Part shown: piece after piece, positions 1-5,844 of the stretch
Position numbering within the stretch: the stretch's first letter is position 1
Layout: each line of letters starts with the position of its first letter
From: Campylobacteraceae bacterium
GTDB taxonomy: Bacteria > Campylobacterota > Campylobacteria > Campylobacterales > Sulfurovaceae
Assembly (NCBI GenBank): GCA_027056615.1
Contig: JALUKJ010000226.1
Span: 1 to 10,156 of the forward strand
Direction: 5' to 3'
Length of the DNA stretch: 10,156 bases
Made by a program: the position numbers and the translations under genes
The notes under the pieces: model-generated
What the model saw: the letters and a program-made list of their open reading frames with translations, nothing else
Told to the model about the DNA's origin: nothing
Database searches by the model: none

Positions 1-149
1 GAATATATTCAGTTTAACTTTTAAAAAAATATTAAGTTTATTGATTAATATTAATTTAATATTAAAGCTATTTAATCTATAATTGTTGTAGGCTTAAGAA
101 TTAATAAAGGTTATTAGAAAATATTTAATGAATATAATAAGGATATATT
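1..149. other. AT-rich leader region with a small perfect palindrome
   Basis: This stretch is almost entirely A and T and shows no supported ORF. It contains a perfect 12-bp palindrome, ATTAATATTAAT, at 44-55, followed by a second related AATATTA run at about 58-64. It could be an operator for the downstream gene or simply low-complexity spacer DNA. The gene to the left lies outside the window, so its full extent is unknown. Confidence 0.4.
78..83 (+). promoter_or_regulatory. Possible -10 box for the HsdS-like gene
   Basis: A perfect TATAAT lies 66 nt before the start codon of the plus-strand gene, inside very AT-rich DNA. No good -35 hexamer is seen 17 bp upstream, but Campylobacterota sigma-70 promoters usually lack a conserved -35. 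In DNA this AT-rich a TATAAT can occur by chance, so the call is tentative. Confidence 0.35.
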
Positions 150-623
150 ATGAAACTACGAGAGGTTGCAGAAGTTGTTAGAGGAGCTTATCTTTTAGAA
201 GGTAAAGCGAATGAAAATAAGAGAAAATATCAAGAGTTGAGCATGATTTCATTAGAACCGATTTCATTTTTAGATGAACGAAAAGTTATTAGTGTTAACT
301 CTAGTACAGAAGTGTCTAGTAAACAGTTGACGAAAGCAGGGGATATTGTTGTTAGTCTCTATTTTCCAATGATTGCATGTTATGTAGAGAAAGGTCAAGA
401 GGGGTATGTTGTTCCTCACTATATGGCAATTATTCGTATGAAGTCTTATGTAAAGTTAGATAGTCGTTTTATTGTTCATTTTATTAACTCAGCACGTGGA
501 AGAAGAGCTTTACAAGAGGTTTCAAAAGGTTTGAGTTTGAGTCGTCCTACGTCACTTCCCTTAGTGGCGTTGAATGAAGTAGAGCTATTATCTGAAACAG
601 ATAGAGTAATAGATAGATTTTAA
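150..623 (+). CDS. Orphan HsdS-like single target-recognition-domain protein
   Basis: A 157-residue protein resembling one half (one target-recognition domain) of the DNA specificity subunit of type I restriction-modification enzymes. The layout fits the family: an N-terminal KLREVAEVVRGAYL stretch (2-15), a KAGDIVVSL segment (62-70) matching the usual 'GDIL.S' strand, VVPHYMAIIRM (87-97), then LDSRFIVHFINSARGRRAL (103-121), which matches the common 'LDP.FL..YLNS..G...L' helix. Full HsdS proteins have two such domains and long conserved helices and are about 400 residues. This one ends at residue 157 with no helical spacer after the domain. TAAGGA at 138-143 sits 6 nt before the ATG and supports the start. 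It is the only plus-strand gene here, and no hsdM or hsdR is in view. It could be a half-S subunit of a system to the left, a remnant, or a repurposed DNA-binding domain. The fold call is by motif recognition only. Confidence 0.65.
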   Translation: MKLREVAEVVRGAYLLEGKANENKRKYQELSMISLEPISFLDERKVISVNSSTEVSSKQLTKAGDIVVSLYFPMIACYVEKGQEGYVVPHYMAIIRMKSYVKLDSRFIVHFINSARGRRALQEVSKGLSLSRPTSLPLVALNEVELLSETDRVIDRF

Positions 624-650
624 AAAAGAAAACTTTTTAAGTTTTCTTTT
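624..650. terminator. Bidirectional hairpin terminator between convergent genes
   Basis: Positions 624-635 (AAAAGAAAACTT) and 639-650 are perfectly complementary, giving a 12-bp stem with a 3-nt TTT loop. On the plus strand the stem begins right after the TAA of the HsdS-like gene and ends in TTTTCTTTT, followed by more T-rich sequence. On the minus strand the stem also ends in a T run. It lies between the two converging stop codons (623 and 661), so it most likely ends transcription from both sides. The stem is AT-rich and therefore weak in GC terms. Confidence 0.75.
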
Positions 651-660
651 CGTTTTATAC

Positions 661-1251
661 TTAGATTTTACTTTTAATGAAGTTTTCCATATCTTCAACA
701 ATTGGCTCTAAAGCACGTTCACCATTAATCACTTCTAGTAAGTTTTTCTCAGTGTAAAATGCTTGAATCTCTGCTAATGGGTCAGTATAAATCTTCATTC
801 TATCAAAAAAGACTTCAATGCTATCATCACTTCGCTCTTCACCTGGTTTTGCATCAGCTGCTCGTCCTAAGATTCTCTCTTTTGCAACATCTTCACTTAC
901 ACGAACTTCAATAGTTGACACCAACTCAATGTCATCTTCTTTTTCTAAAAGCTCATCTAATGCTGTCATTTGCTCTACTGAACGTGGGTAGCCATCTATT
1001 AATATATTATCTACAGGAGCATTTTTAATTGCAGAGATAATAGTGTCAATAATAATATTTAGAGGAACTAAAGCACCTTTAGAGATAAAGCTCTCAATAG
1101 TTTGACCAAGCTCACTTCCACTTGCTACCTCTTCACGAAGCATATCTCCTGTTGAGTAGTGAACGATGTTTTCGTTTTTTTCGGCAATTATACTTGCATC
1201 TGTTGTTTTACCTGAACCTGGGGCTCCTATGATAAGAAAGAGTTTTTTCAT
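661..1251 (-). CDS. adk: Adenylate kinase
   Basis: Adenylate kinase (196 residues) interconverts ATP + AMP and 2 ADP in the cytoplasm and keeps the adenine nucleotide pool balanced. The P-loop GAPGSGKT is at residues 9-16, the AMP-site motif STGDMLR at 33-39 and DGYPRS at 86-91. The LID region is the short, zinc-free kind, with R130, R140 and D143 placed where catalytic arginines and the Asp are expected. The ATG at 1249-1251 is chosen because AAAGGA lies 5 nt upstream (1257-1262). An in-frame ATG ten codons earlier (1279-1281) has no ribosome-binding site and would add a lysine-rich stretch before the P-loop strand. The gene lies downstream of aspS on the same strand but is separated from it by 288 bp of palindromic repeats, so it may be partly uncoupled from aspS transcription. 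Confidence 0.96.
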   Translation of the reverse strand: MKKLFLIIGAPGSGKTTDASIIAEKNENIVHYSTGDMLREEVASGSELGQTIESFISKGALVPLNIIIDTIISAIKNAPVDNILIDGYPRSVEQMTALDELLEKEDDIELVSTIEVRVSEDVAKERILGRAADAKPGEERSDDSIEVFFDRMKIYTDPLAEIQAFYTEKNLLEVINGERALEPIVEDMENFIKSKI

Positions 1252-1287
1252 GTTTTTCCTTTGTTTTTTATGTATTGGCATCCGTTG

Positions 1288-1324
1288 CTCGTTCCCATCC
1301 GTCCTCGGTGGGAATGCATACGAG
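1288..1324. repeat. REP-like palindrome, family 1
   Basis: A GC-rich hairpin lies in the aspS-adk gap. Positions 1291-1301 (GTTCCCATCCG) pair with 1306-1315 (CGGTGGGAAT) through about ten pairs around a TCCT loop, with one bulged T at 1298. CTCG at 1288-1291 and CGAG at 1321-1324 mark outer complementary ends. From memory, this 'CTCGTTCCCA...TGGGAATGCAT' form strongly resembles a repetitive extragenic palindrome widespread in proteobacterial genomes and linked to RAYT/IS200-like transposases. No transposase is in this window. It stands out in base composition from its AT-rich surroundings. Confidence 0.7.
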
Positions 1325-1343
1325 AGTTTCTATTCCATATTTT

Positions 1344-1371
1344 GGTGCGATGGCAATCGCACCCTACGCGT
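1344..1371. repeat. REP-like palindrome, family 2
   Basis: GGTGCGAT at 1344-1351 and ATCGCACC at 1356-1363 form a perfect 8-bp stem with a GGCA loop, followed by the tail CTACGCGT (1364-1371). Read on the minus strand this is GCGTAGGGTGCGAT..., a form I recall as a recurrent palindromic repeat in other bacteria. The tail is shared with the 11-bp direct repeat at 1538-1548, which overlaps the aspS stop codon. This suggests that the hairpin once lay directly behind aspS, before the adjacent MITE-like element separated them. Confidence 0.65.
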
Positions 1372-1372
1372 C
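1362..1372. repeat. Left 11-bp direct repeat flanking the MITE-like element
   Basis: CCCTACGCGTC occurs here and again at 1538-1548. Both copies directly touch the ends of the terminal inverted repeats at 1373 and 1537. This is the arrangement expected of a target-site duplication. It could also come from recombination between two copies of the REP tail. Confidence 0.6.
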
Positions 1373-1537
1373 CAATGCCAATGAATTAAGGAATTAAAAC
1401 TTGGAATCCGTAGGTTCGATTTCATCGAACGTTAAAACCAAATACCAAAAATAAAATGATATTTATGGAAATTGAATTTTAATATCACGTTCGATGAAAT
1501 CGAACCTACAAGATTTGAGCTTAATTCAATGGCATTG
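1373..1537. mobile_element. 165-bp MITE-like non-coding element with nested inverted repeats
   Basis: The terminal inverted repeats are 18 bp with one mismatch: CAATGCCAATGAATTAAG at 1373-1390 against CTTAATTCAATGGCATTG at 1520-1537. Inside lies a perfect 23-bp inverted repeat, 1410-1432 against 1487-1509. Each 23-bp arm is itself a small hairpin: GTTCGAT (1414-1420), a 3-nt loop, then ATCGAAC (1424-1430). The other arm mirrors this. The centre (1433-1486) is AT-rich and has no ORF worth calling. Flanking 11-bp direct repeats (1362-1372, 1538-1548) suggest a target-site duplication. No transposase is encoded, so it would have to be moved in trans. Transcription from aspS to adk would pass through these structures, so they may affect adk mRNA levels or stability. 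A composite of REP units rather than a true MITE is the main alternative. Confidence 0.7.
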
Positions 1538-1548
1538 CCCTACGCGTC
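1538..1548. repeat. Right 11-bp direct repeat overlapping the aspS stop codon
   Basis: This is the second copy of CCCTACGCGTC. Read on the minus strand, GACGCGTAG supplies the last two codons (Asp, Ala) and the TAG stop of aspS. The duplicated 11 bp therefore include the end of the coding sequence, and the insertion left the reading frame intact. Confidence 0.6.
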
Positions 1549-3306
1549 TATCTGTTTACGTACTCTTAGGCTAAGCTCAGTAAGCTGTTCTGGCTCAACT
1601 GGGCTTGGAGCTTTAGTTAATAGACATTGTGCTTTTTGTGTTTTAGGGAAGGCAATAACCTCTCTAATACTACTAGCACCTGTCATAAGCATAATAAGTC
1701 TGTCAAGACCTAAAGCAAAACCACCATGTGGAGGAGCTCCATATTTAAAGGCATCTAGCAAGAATCCAAACTTCTCTTCTGCCTCTTCATCCGAGATTCC
1801 CATAAGTTTAAAAATCTCTTTTTGTAAATCCTCTTTATGGATACGAATAGACCCACCACCAAGCTCTGTACCATTAAGAACAATATCGTAAGCTACTGAT
1901 TTTAAATCTTCAATGTTATCATAAGTTATTTTACCATCGGCATCTAGTTGGGGCATAGTAAAGGCGTGGTGCATTGCTTTTGTTTTTCCATCTTCCACTT
2001 CAAACATTGGGAAGTTCATTACCCATAAGAACTCAAAAGTGTCTTTTGGAATAATCTCCATTATCTCTGCAAGGTAGATTCTAAATCGTCCCATATAGTC
2101 CCAAACAAGTTTTCTATTTCCTGCACCAAAGAAGACAGCATCACCAACTTCAAGTTCACATCTGTCGATAATAGCTTGAATATCTTCATCGGTAAAGAAT
2201 TTAGTTAATGGTCCTTTTAGACCATCTTCTTTCATTTGAAAATAGCCAAGACCAGAAGCTCCAAACTTACGAACATAATCTTCAAAACCTTTCATTTGAC
2301 GTTTTGAAAAAATCTCGTCACCTTTTGGTACTTTTAGAGCTTTAATTCTATTGGCTTTTGTATCTTTAGCAATATTTGAGAAAATCTCATTGTCACAACG
2401 TGCGAAGATGTCAATTACATCAACCATAGCAAGGTCATAACGCATGTCAGGCTTGTCTGAACCATACTTCTCCATAGCTTCCATATAGTCCATACGTCTA
2501 AACTTAGTTGGAATCTCAAAACCACACTTGTCAAAGATATTATGAATAAGTTTTTCAGCAACTTCAATCACATCTTCTTGGTTACAAAAAGACATCTCAA
2601 CATCTATCTGTGTAAACTCAGGCTGTCTATCGGCTCTTAAATCTTCATCTCTAAAACATTTTGCAATTTGGAAGTAACGGTCAAAACCACCCACCATAAG
2701 AAGTTGTTTAAAGAGCTGTGGAGATTGAGGAAGAGCATAAAACTCACCACCATGAACACGACTTGGTACTAAGTAATCTCTTGCACCCTCTGGTGTAGAT
2801 TTTGTAATAATAGGTGTTTCTACCTCTAAAAAATCTAACTCATCAAGGGTATTACGTGTGGCAATAGTTGCTTTTGAACGGAGTTTGAAAATGTCATAAG
2901 ATTTTTGGGTTCTAAGCTCTAAATATCTATATTTTAGTTTAATCTCTTCATTAACTTTTTCATCATTTAGCTCAAATGGCATTGGAAGAGAACGGTTTTC
3001 TATAATTAGTTTATCAGCTACAATCTCAACTTTACCAGTTTTAAGTTTTGGATTTTCCAATCCTTCACCTCTAGCACGTACTCTACCTGTCACAATAAGA
3101 ACAAATTGGTCTCTTACCTCTTCTGCTAGTCTATGAGCCTCTGCATTGTCAGCAGGGTCACAAACAACTTGTACTACTTCATCTTTATCTCTTAGGTCAA
3201 TAAAGATTAACCCTCCATGGTCACGGCGACTAGATACCCAACCAGATACCGTTACTGTCTCTCCAATATTTATTTCAGTTACATCAGCACAATAATGTGT
3301 TCTCAC
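1540..3306 (-). CDS. aspS: Aspartyl-tRNA synthetase, bacterial type (possibly non-discriminating Asp/Asn)
   Basis: Class II aminoacyl-tRNA synthetase that charges tRNA-Asp with aspartate. Its 588 residues are normal for the bacterial type. The N-terminal OB-fold anticodon-binding domain (about 1-100) includes [12 protein letters not shown]. The flipping-loop [12 protein letters not shown] and motif 2 ([20 protein letters not shown]) follow. The bacterial insertion domain takes up the middle (roughly 280-415). Motif 3 ([15 protein letters not shown]) is near the C terminus. Translation starts at a GTG (3304-3306), preceded by AGAGGA at 3314-3319; there is no nearby in-frame ATG. L83 and L88 have the spacing of the two leucines reported for the non-discriminating enzyme of H. 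pylori, so it may also make Asp-tRNA-Asn for the GatCAB amidation route. The last codons lie within a duplicated 11-bp repeat. Confidence 0.97.
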   Translation of the reverse strand: MRTHYCADVTEINIGETVTVSGWVSSRRDHGGLIFIDLRDKDEVVQVVCDPADNAEAHRLAEEVRDQFVLIVTGRVRARGEGLENPKLKTGKVEIVADKLIIENRSLPMPFELNDEKVNEEIKLKYRYLELRTQKSYDIFKLRSKATIATRNTLDELDFLEVETPIITKSTPEGARDYLVPSRVHGGEFYALPQSPQLFKQLLMVGGFDRYFQIAKCFRDEDLRADRQPEFTQIDVEMSFCNQEDVIEVAEKLIHNIFDKCGFEIPTKFRRMDYMEAMEKYGSDKPDMRYDLAMVDVIDIFARCDNEIFSNIAKDTKANRIKALKVPKGDEIFSKRQMKGFEDYVRKFGASGLGYFQMKEDGLKGPLTKFFTDEDIQAIIDRCELEVGDAVFFGAGNRKLVWDYMGRFRIYLAEIMEIIPKDTFEFLWVMNFPMFEVEDGKTKAMHHAFTMPQLDADGKITYDNIEDLKSVAYDIVLNGTELGGGSIRIHKEDLQKEIFKLMGISDEEAEEKFGFLLDAFKYGAPPHGGFALGLDRLIMLMTGASSIREVIAFPKTQKAQCLLTKAPSPVEPEQLTELSLRVRKQIDA

Positions 3307-3358
3307 TATGATTTCCTCTAATTTATATATATGAATATATAGTTTAAAATTTTTTGCG

Positions 3359-3364
3359 ATTATA
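3359..3364 (-). promoter_or_regulatory. Probable -10 box of the aspS promoter
   Basis: On the minus strand a perfect TATAAT (context TTAGATATAATCGC) lies about 52 nt upstream of the aspS GTG, in the gap after the small lysine-rich ORF. No clear -35 hexamer is seen, as is usual in Campylobacterota. It would start transcription near 3350 and give aspS a promoter separate from the mre operon upstream. Confidence 0.5.
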
Positions 3365-3403
3365 TCTAATTGTTACATAGAAGTAGATGTAGGTTAGAGT
3401 TAG

Positions 3404-3544
3404 CTAAAATAGAAAATCAAATATTTTTTTTATAAAAGAATATTTAATTTTCTTTTTTTTCTTATTCTTTCTCTTTTTAGGCTCTAAGAGGTCAACATAT
3501 TCGTTTGCCTCCTTAAGTTTTTTAGCTTCAAATTTAATCTGCAT
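3404..3544 (-). CDS. Small lysine-rich ORF at the end of the mre/motor operon, unknown function
   Basis: This 46-codon ORF runs from an ATG at 3542-3544, right after an in-frame TAG, to a TAG at 3404-3406. Its start overlaps the last 11 nt of the OmpA-like gene. Residues 5-21 (FEAKKLKEANEYVDLLE) look like a charged amphipathic helix. Residues 23-34 are almost all Lys/Arg (KKRKNKKKKKIK). The end is aromatic and hydrophobic (YSFIKKIFDFLF). Net charge is about +10. The ribosome-binding site is weak, so it would depend on coupling to the upstream gene. It could be a small nucleic-acid- or membrane-binding protein, a C-terminal extension of the OmpA-like protein split off by a frameshift, or a chance ORF in A-rich DNA. 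I do not recognise a family. Confidence 0.4.
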   Translation of the reverse strand: MQIKFEAKKLKEANEYVDLLEPKKRKNKKKKKIKYSFIKKIFDFLF

Positions 3545-4709
3545 CTAAAATTCTCTCTATCTCATACATAGCATCTTGATTTTTGAGTCTAAATTTTACT
3601 TCGATTCGTCGAGAAGCATCTTTGTCTTCTATACCGTTATGTTTTATAACATCAAGATAGGAGCGACCACTTGCAACAAGTTTATCTTTTATATTATTCT
3701 TTTTAATATAGTCAAGTGTTAAGAGATAATTCATAACAGCAAAGGCACGTTGTTGAGAGAGTTTTAAGTTGTAAAGGTAAGAGCCATCACTATCGGTATG
3801 TCCCTCAATAATAATCTTATCTAAATGTTTAGCAATATTTTTATTGTTAATAAGTGCAGAAACATAGTCAATAAAGTTTGCTTTTAATTGAGCTTTTGCC
3901 CCATTTTTAAGCACAGCAGAACCTTTATCAAAGAGAATATTTGATGCTAGTCGAAGTGAACCACTCTTTTTATCAATATTAACTTTATTTCCAAGAGAGG
4001 CTTTGAGTTCAGCAATGACTTTGAGTTTTATACCTGTTAATGATTTAATTTTTGCTTTTTGAGCTTGAAGGGTAGTAAGTAACTCATCATATTTTGTTTG
4101 CTTATTATCAAGTGCTTGAAGTAGTTTTAAAAGTTTTTCATCACTTAGTTTTAACTTTTCATTATTTTTAGTAAGTGTGTTGGAGAGTAGAATAACCCTA
4201 CCTTTATAATCCTCTAGCTCTTTTTGGCTACTACTAATGGTAGTGTTTTGTTCATTGAGTATATTTTCAAGTAATACAACATGATTGGAGTAGTCATCAA
4301 TTTTTGTATTTTGAGCAAGTAGTAGTTGATTAAGTTTCTCTAATTCATTACTTTTGAGTTTTAAAGAATTTTGAGAGATGGTTAAGTCTTTATTTGTACT
4401 ATCAAGAGCATCTTGTCGTTGTGCAAGTAGATTACGAAGTTTATTAATCTCATCCTTTTTCATCTGTAGCTCTTGTGTCATGGTTATAAGGTTATTTGAT
4501 TGCTGGACAAGGGTGTCACTCTGTTCATTAAGTGTCTCATTTTGCTCATTTAAAATCGTCTCTTTTTGGTTCAAAGAGTTTTTAATAATAGTAGATTTGA
4601 CTAAAATAGCACCAATAAGTAAAATAAAGACAAAAAGCAGACCAGCCATTAGGTCTGCATACGATATCCAAAAGTTAGTTTCATTTTTAGAGGCATTTGA
4701 TTTAAACAT
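3534..4709 (-). CDS. MotB/OmpA-like stator subunit with a long periplasmic stalk
   Basis: A 391-residue inner-membrane protein that probably anchors an ion-driven motor to peptidoglycan. The N terminus resembles MotB and ZorB: FWISYADLMAGLLFVFILL (13-31) is the single membrane helix, and D19 sits where the proton-carrying Asp of MotB is found. Residues 43-224 form 26 unbroken heptads, with Ile/Leu/Val (once Tyr) at every residue 46+7k. An OmpA-family peptidoglycan-binding domain follows (about 241-375) with GHTD (D306), LSQQR (R321) and SRRIE (366-370). D306 and R321 are 15 apart, like the diaminopimelate-binding Asp/Arg pair of OmpA proteins. The start lies 1 nt after the stop of the channel gene, so the two are translationally coupled. 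The substrate or cargo of the motor is unknown. There is no ZorC/D/E-like gene, so a defence role is not supported. Confidence 0.85.
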   Translation of the reverse strand: MFKSNASKNETNFWISYADLMAGLLFVFILLIGAILVKSTIIKNSLNQKETILNEQNETLNEQSDTLVQQSNNLITMTQELQMKKDEINKLRNLLAQRQDALDSTNKDLTISQNSLKLKSNELEKLNQLLLAQNTKIDDYSNHVVLLENILNEQNTTISSSQKELEDYKGRVILLSNTLTKNNEKLKLSDEKLLKLLQALDNKQTKYDELLTTLQAQKAKIKSLTGIKLKVIAELKASLGNKVNIDKKSGSLRLASNILFDKGSAVLKNGAKAQLKANFIDYVSALINNKNIAKHLDKIIIEGHTDSDGSYLYNLKLSQQRAFAVMNYLLTLDYIKKNNIKDKLVASGRSYLDVIKHNGIEDKDASRRIEVKFRLKNQDAMYEIERILDAD

Positions 4710-4710
4710 C

Positions 4711-5844
4711 TTATCTGTTCGCTATTTGTTTAGAAAGGGTGTCGTGATACTCTGTAATAGTACGTTGCAAAATTTTGTTCTGTTCACTTGTACTGTAAGC
4801 AAAGTTTGCTAGTTTCATAACAATCTCTCCAACTTCATGGTCAATCTTATGGAATGTCATGTTAAGAGACTTTTCTAGTGTAGCATCAAACTTTTCTAAA
4901 GTATTGTTAAGTGTGGCTGTTGTTTGGGTAAACTCTTTAATGTTTTGTTCTATCTTTTGACTTGCACTCAATGCTGATTGTGATGTGTGAATTTGAGCAA
5001 TTGTATCTTTTAACTCAGTAGAGACCATTTTCATGTGTTCTGTAATAGTTGTAAAATTTTTATTAGTCTCATTAATAATAGTTTGAAAGTTTTCAAGGTG
5101 CTTCTCATTAAGTGTTTGAATAAACTCTAAATTAAAAGTATCTTTAAGTGCTTCTATCATCTTTTGGTCACGCATTTCATGTTGCATATGTTCATGCCGT
5201 CTTAGTTCACTCTGGGACCAAATATAGCTCTCATAGACCTCATGAAGCTCATGTAGGTCACTATCTAGTTTAGAGAGACCTCGTTTTTCAAAAAAACTCC
5301 AAATAATAGATAGGTAGATACCATAAATAGAGGCGTAAAAAGCAGTACCAATTCCTGAAAGAAGTATAGAGATGTCACTGTCAAGTTCATTTGTATTTGA
5401 ACTTGAAAAATCAGGCATAGATATAGCAATAGCTGTAAATGTTCCTAAAATACCAAGCATTGGAAAGAGAGATGGTGCTATGGAAGCATAGTTGTCATTT
5501 CTAAATGTTTTATAGTATTTTTCAAAAAAATCACTAATATTAATAGTTGATTTTGTTTCATTAAAAATGGTTAAAGAGTTCTCTTTAATATGTTTTTGTA
5601 GTGCTTTTTGTAAGCTTATATACTCTCTACGCATTTTACATATAACATAATTAGCATTATGTCGGATAAAAAAGAGATAGACTAAATATATAGTACTAAT
5701 AATAACAAGAGAGTGCAGACTAACTTTAATTGGAAGAATATGAAGATAGCCTAGTAAGATAGTTGCAAAGAACAAAGTTCCGAAAAAAGCTAAAATAAGA
5801 TAGTTAATAAAACAGGGAGCTGTTGAACTGTTTGTATTGGTCAT
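4711..5844 (-). CDS. MotA/TolQ/ExbB-like proton channel subunit with long cytoplasmic tail
   Basis: A 377-residue membrane protein of the MotA/TolQ/ExbB superfamily, the five-subunit ring that surrounds a MotB/TolR/ZorB-type partner and couples ion flow to movement. Four membrane segments are visible: about 13-34, 43-61, 122-144 (SLFPMLGILGTFTAIAIS) and 157-184 (ILLSGIGTAFYASIYGIY). The T135 and T167 positions resemble conserved channel threonines of the family. A cytoplasmic loop (62-120) separates TM2 and TM3. Residues 190-377 are hydrophilic and predicted helical or coiled, a long tail compared with TolQ or ExbB and reminiscent of ZorA. Its ATG overlaps the mreC stop (ATGA, 5841-5844) and is preceded by AAGGAG, so it is made together with MreC. 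The family call is firm. The specific role is not known: it could serve wall synthesis, envelope maintenance or surface movement. Confidence 0.85.
   Translation of the reverse strand: MTNTNSSTAPCFINYLILAFFGTLFFATILLGYLHILPIKVSLHSLVIISTIYLVYLFFIRHNANYVICKMRREYISLQKALQKHIKENSLTIFNETKSTINISDFFEKYYKTFRNDNYASIAPSLFPMLGILGTFTAIAISMPDFSSSNTNELDSDISILLSGIGTAFYASIYGIYLSIIWSFFEKRGLSKLDSDLHELHEVYESYIWSQSELRRHEHMQHEMRDQKMIEALKDTFNLEFIQTLNEKHLENFQTIINETNKNFTTITEHMKMVSTELKDTIAQIHTSQSALSASQKIEQNIKEFTQTTATLNNTLEKFDATLEKSLNMTFHKIDHEVGEIVMKLANFAYSTSEQNKILQRTITEYHDTLSKQIANR

Noticed and set aside
1252..1281. Earlier ATG for adk at 1281 (ten extra residues)
   Set aside because: It has no ribosome-binding site and adds a lysine-rich stretch before the P-loop strand; the ATG at 1251 has AAAGGA at the right distance.
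1288..1548. CRISPR array
   Set aside because: The repeats are palindromic and of different sequence, few in number and without regular spacers; they fit REP/MITE elements better.
1166..1891. Plus-strand ORFs at 1166-1384 and 1472-1891
   Set aside because: They lie antisense to adk and aspS and run through the repeats, have no domain I recognise, and mirror the codon structure of the true genes. The other plus-strand ORFs at 4378-4812, 6004-6261, 6788-7542 and 7749-7949 are shadows for the same reason.
3404..3470. Rho-independent terminator after the motor operon
   Set aside because: Only a weak, all-AT complementarity (AAATATT/AATATTT) with a long loop is present inside the small ORF, not a convincing stem and T run.
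3484..3514. Leader peptide: AAGGAGG (3508-3514) 9 nt before an ATG on the minus strand
   Set aside because: The strong Shine-Dalgarno match leads to an ORF of only four codons (MLTS), and the same bases encode Leu-Lys-Glu-Ala in the 46-residue ORF, so it is probably chance.
3534..5844. A Zorya anti-phage system
   Set aside because: Only the ZorA/ZorB-like motor components are seen. The flanking genes are mreC and aspS, with no ZorC, ZorD or ZorE-like gene, so the match is to the fold and not to the defence system.
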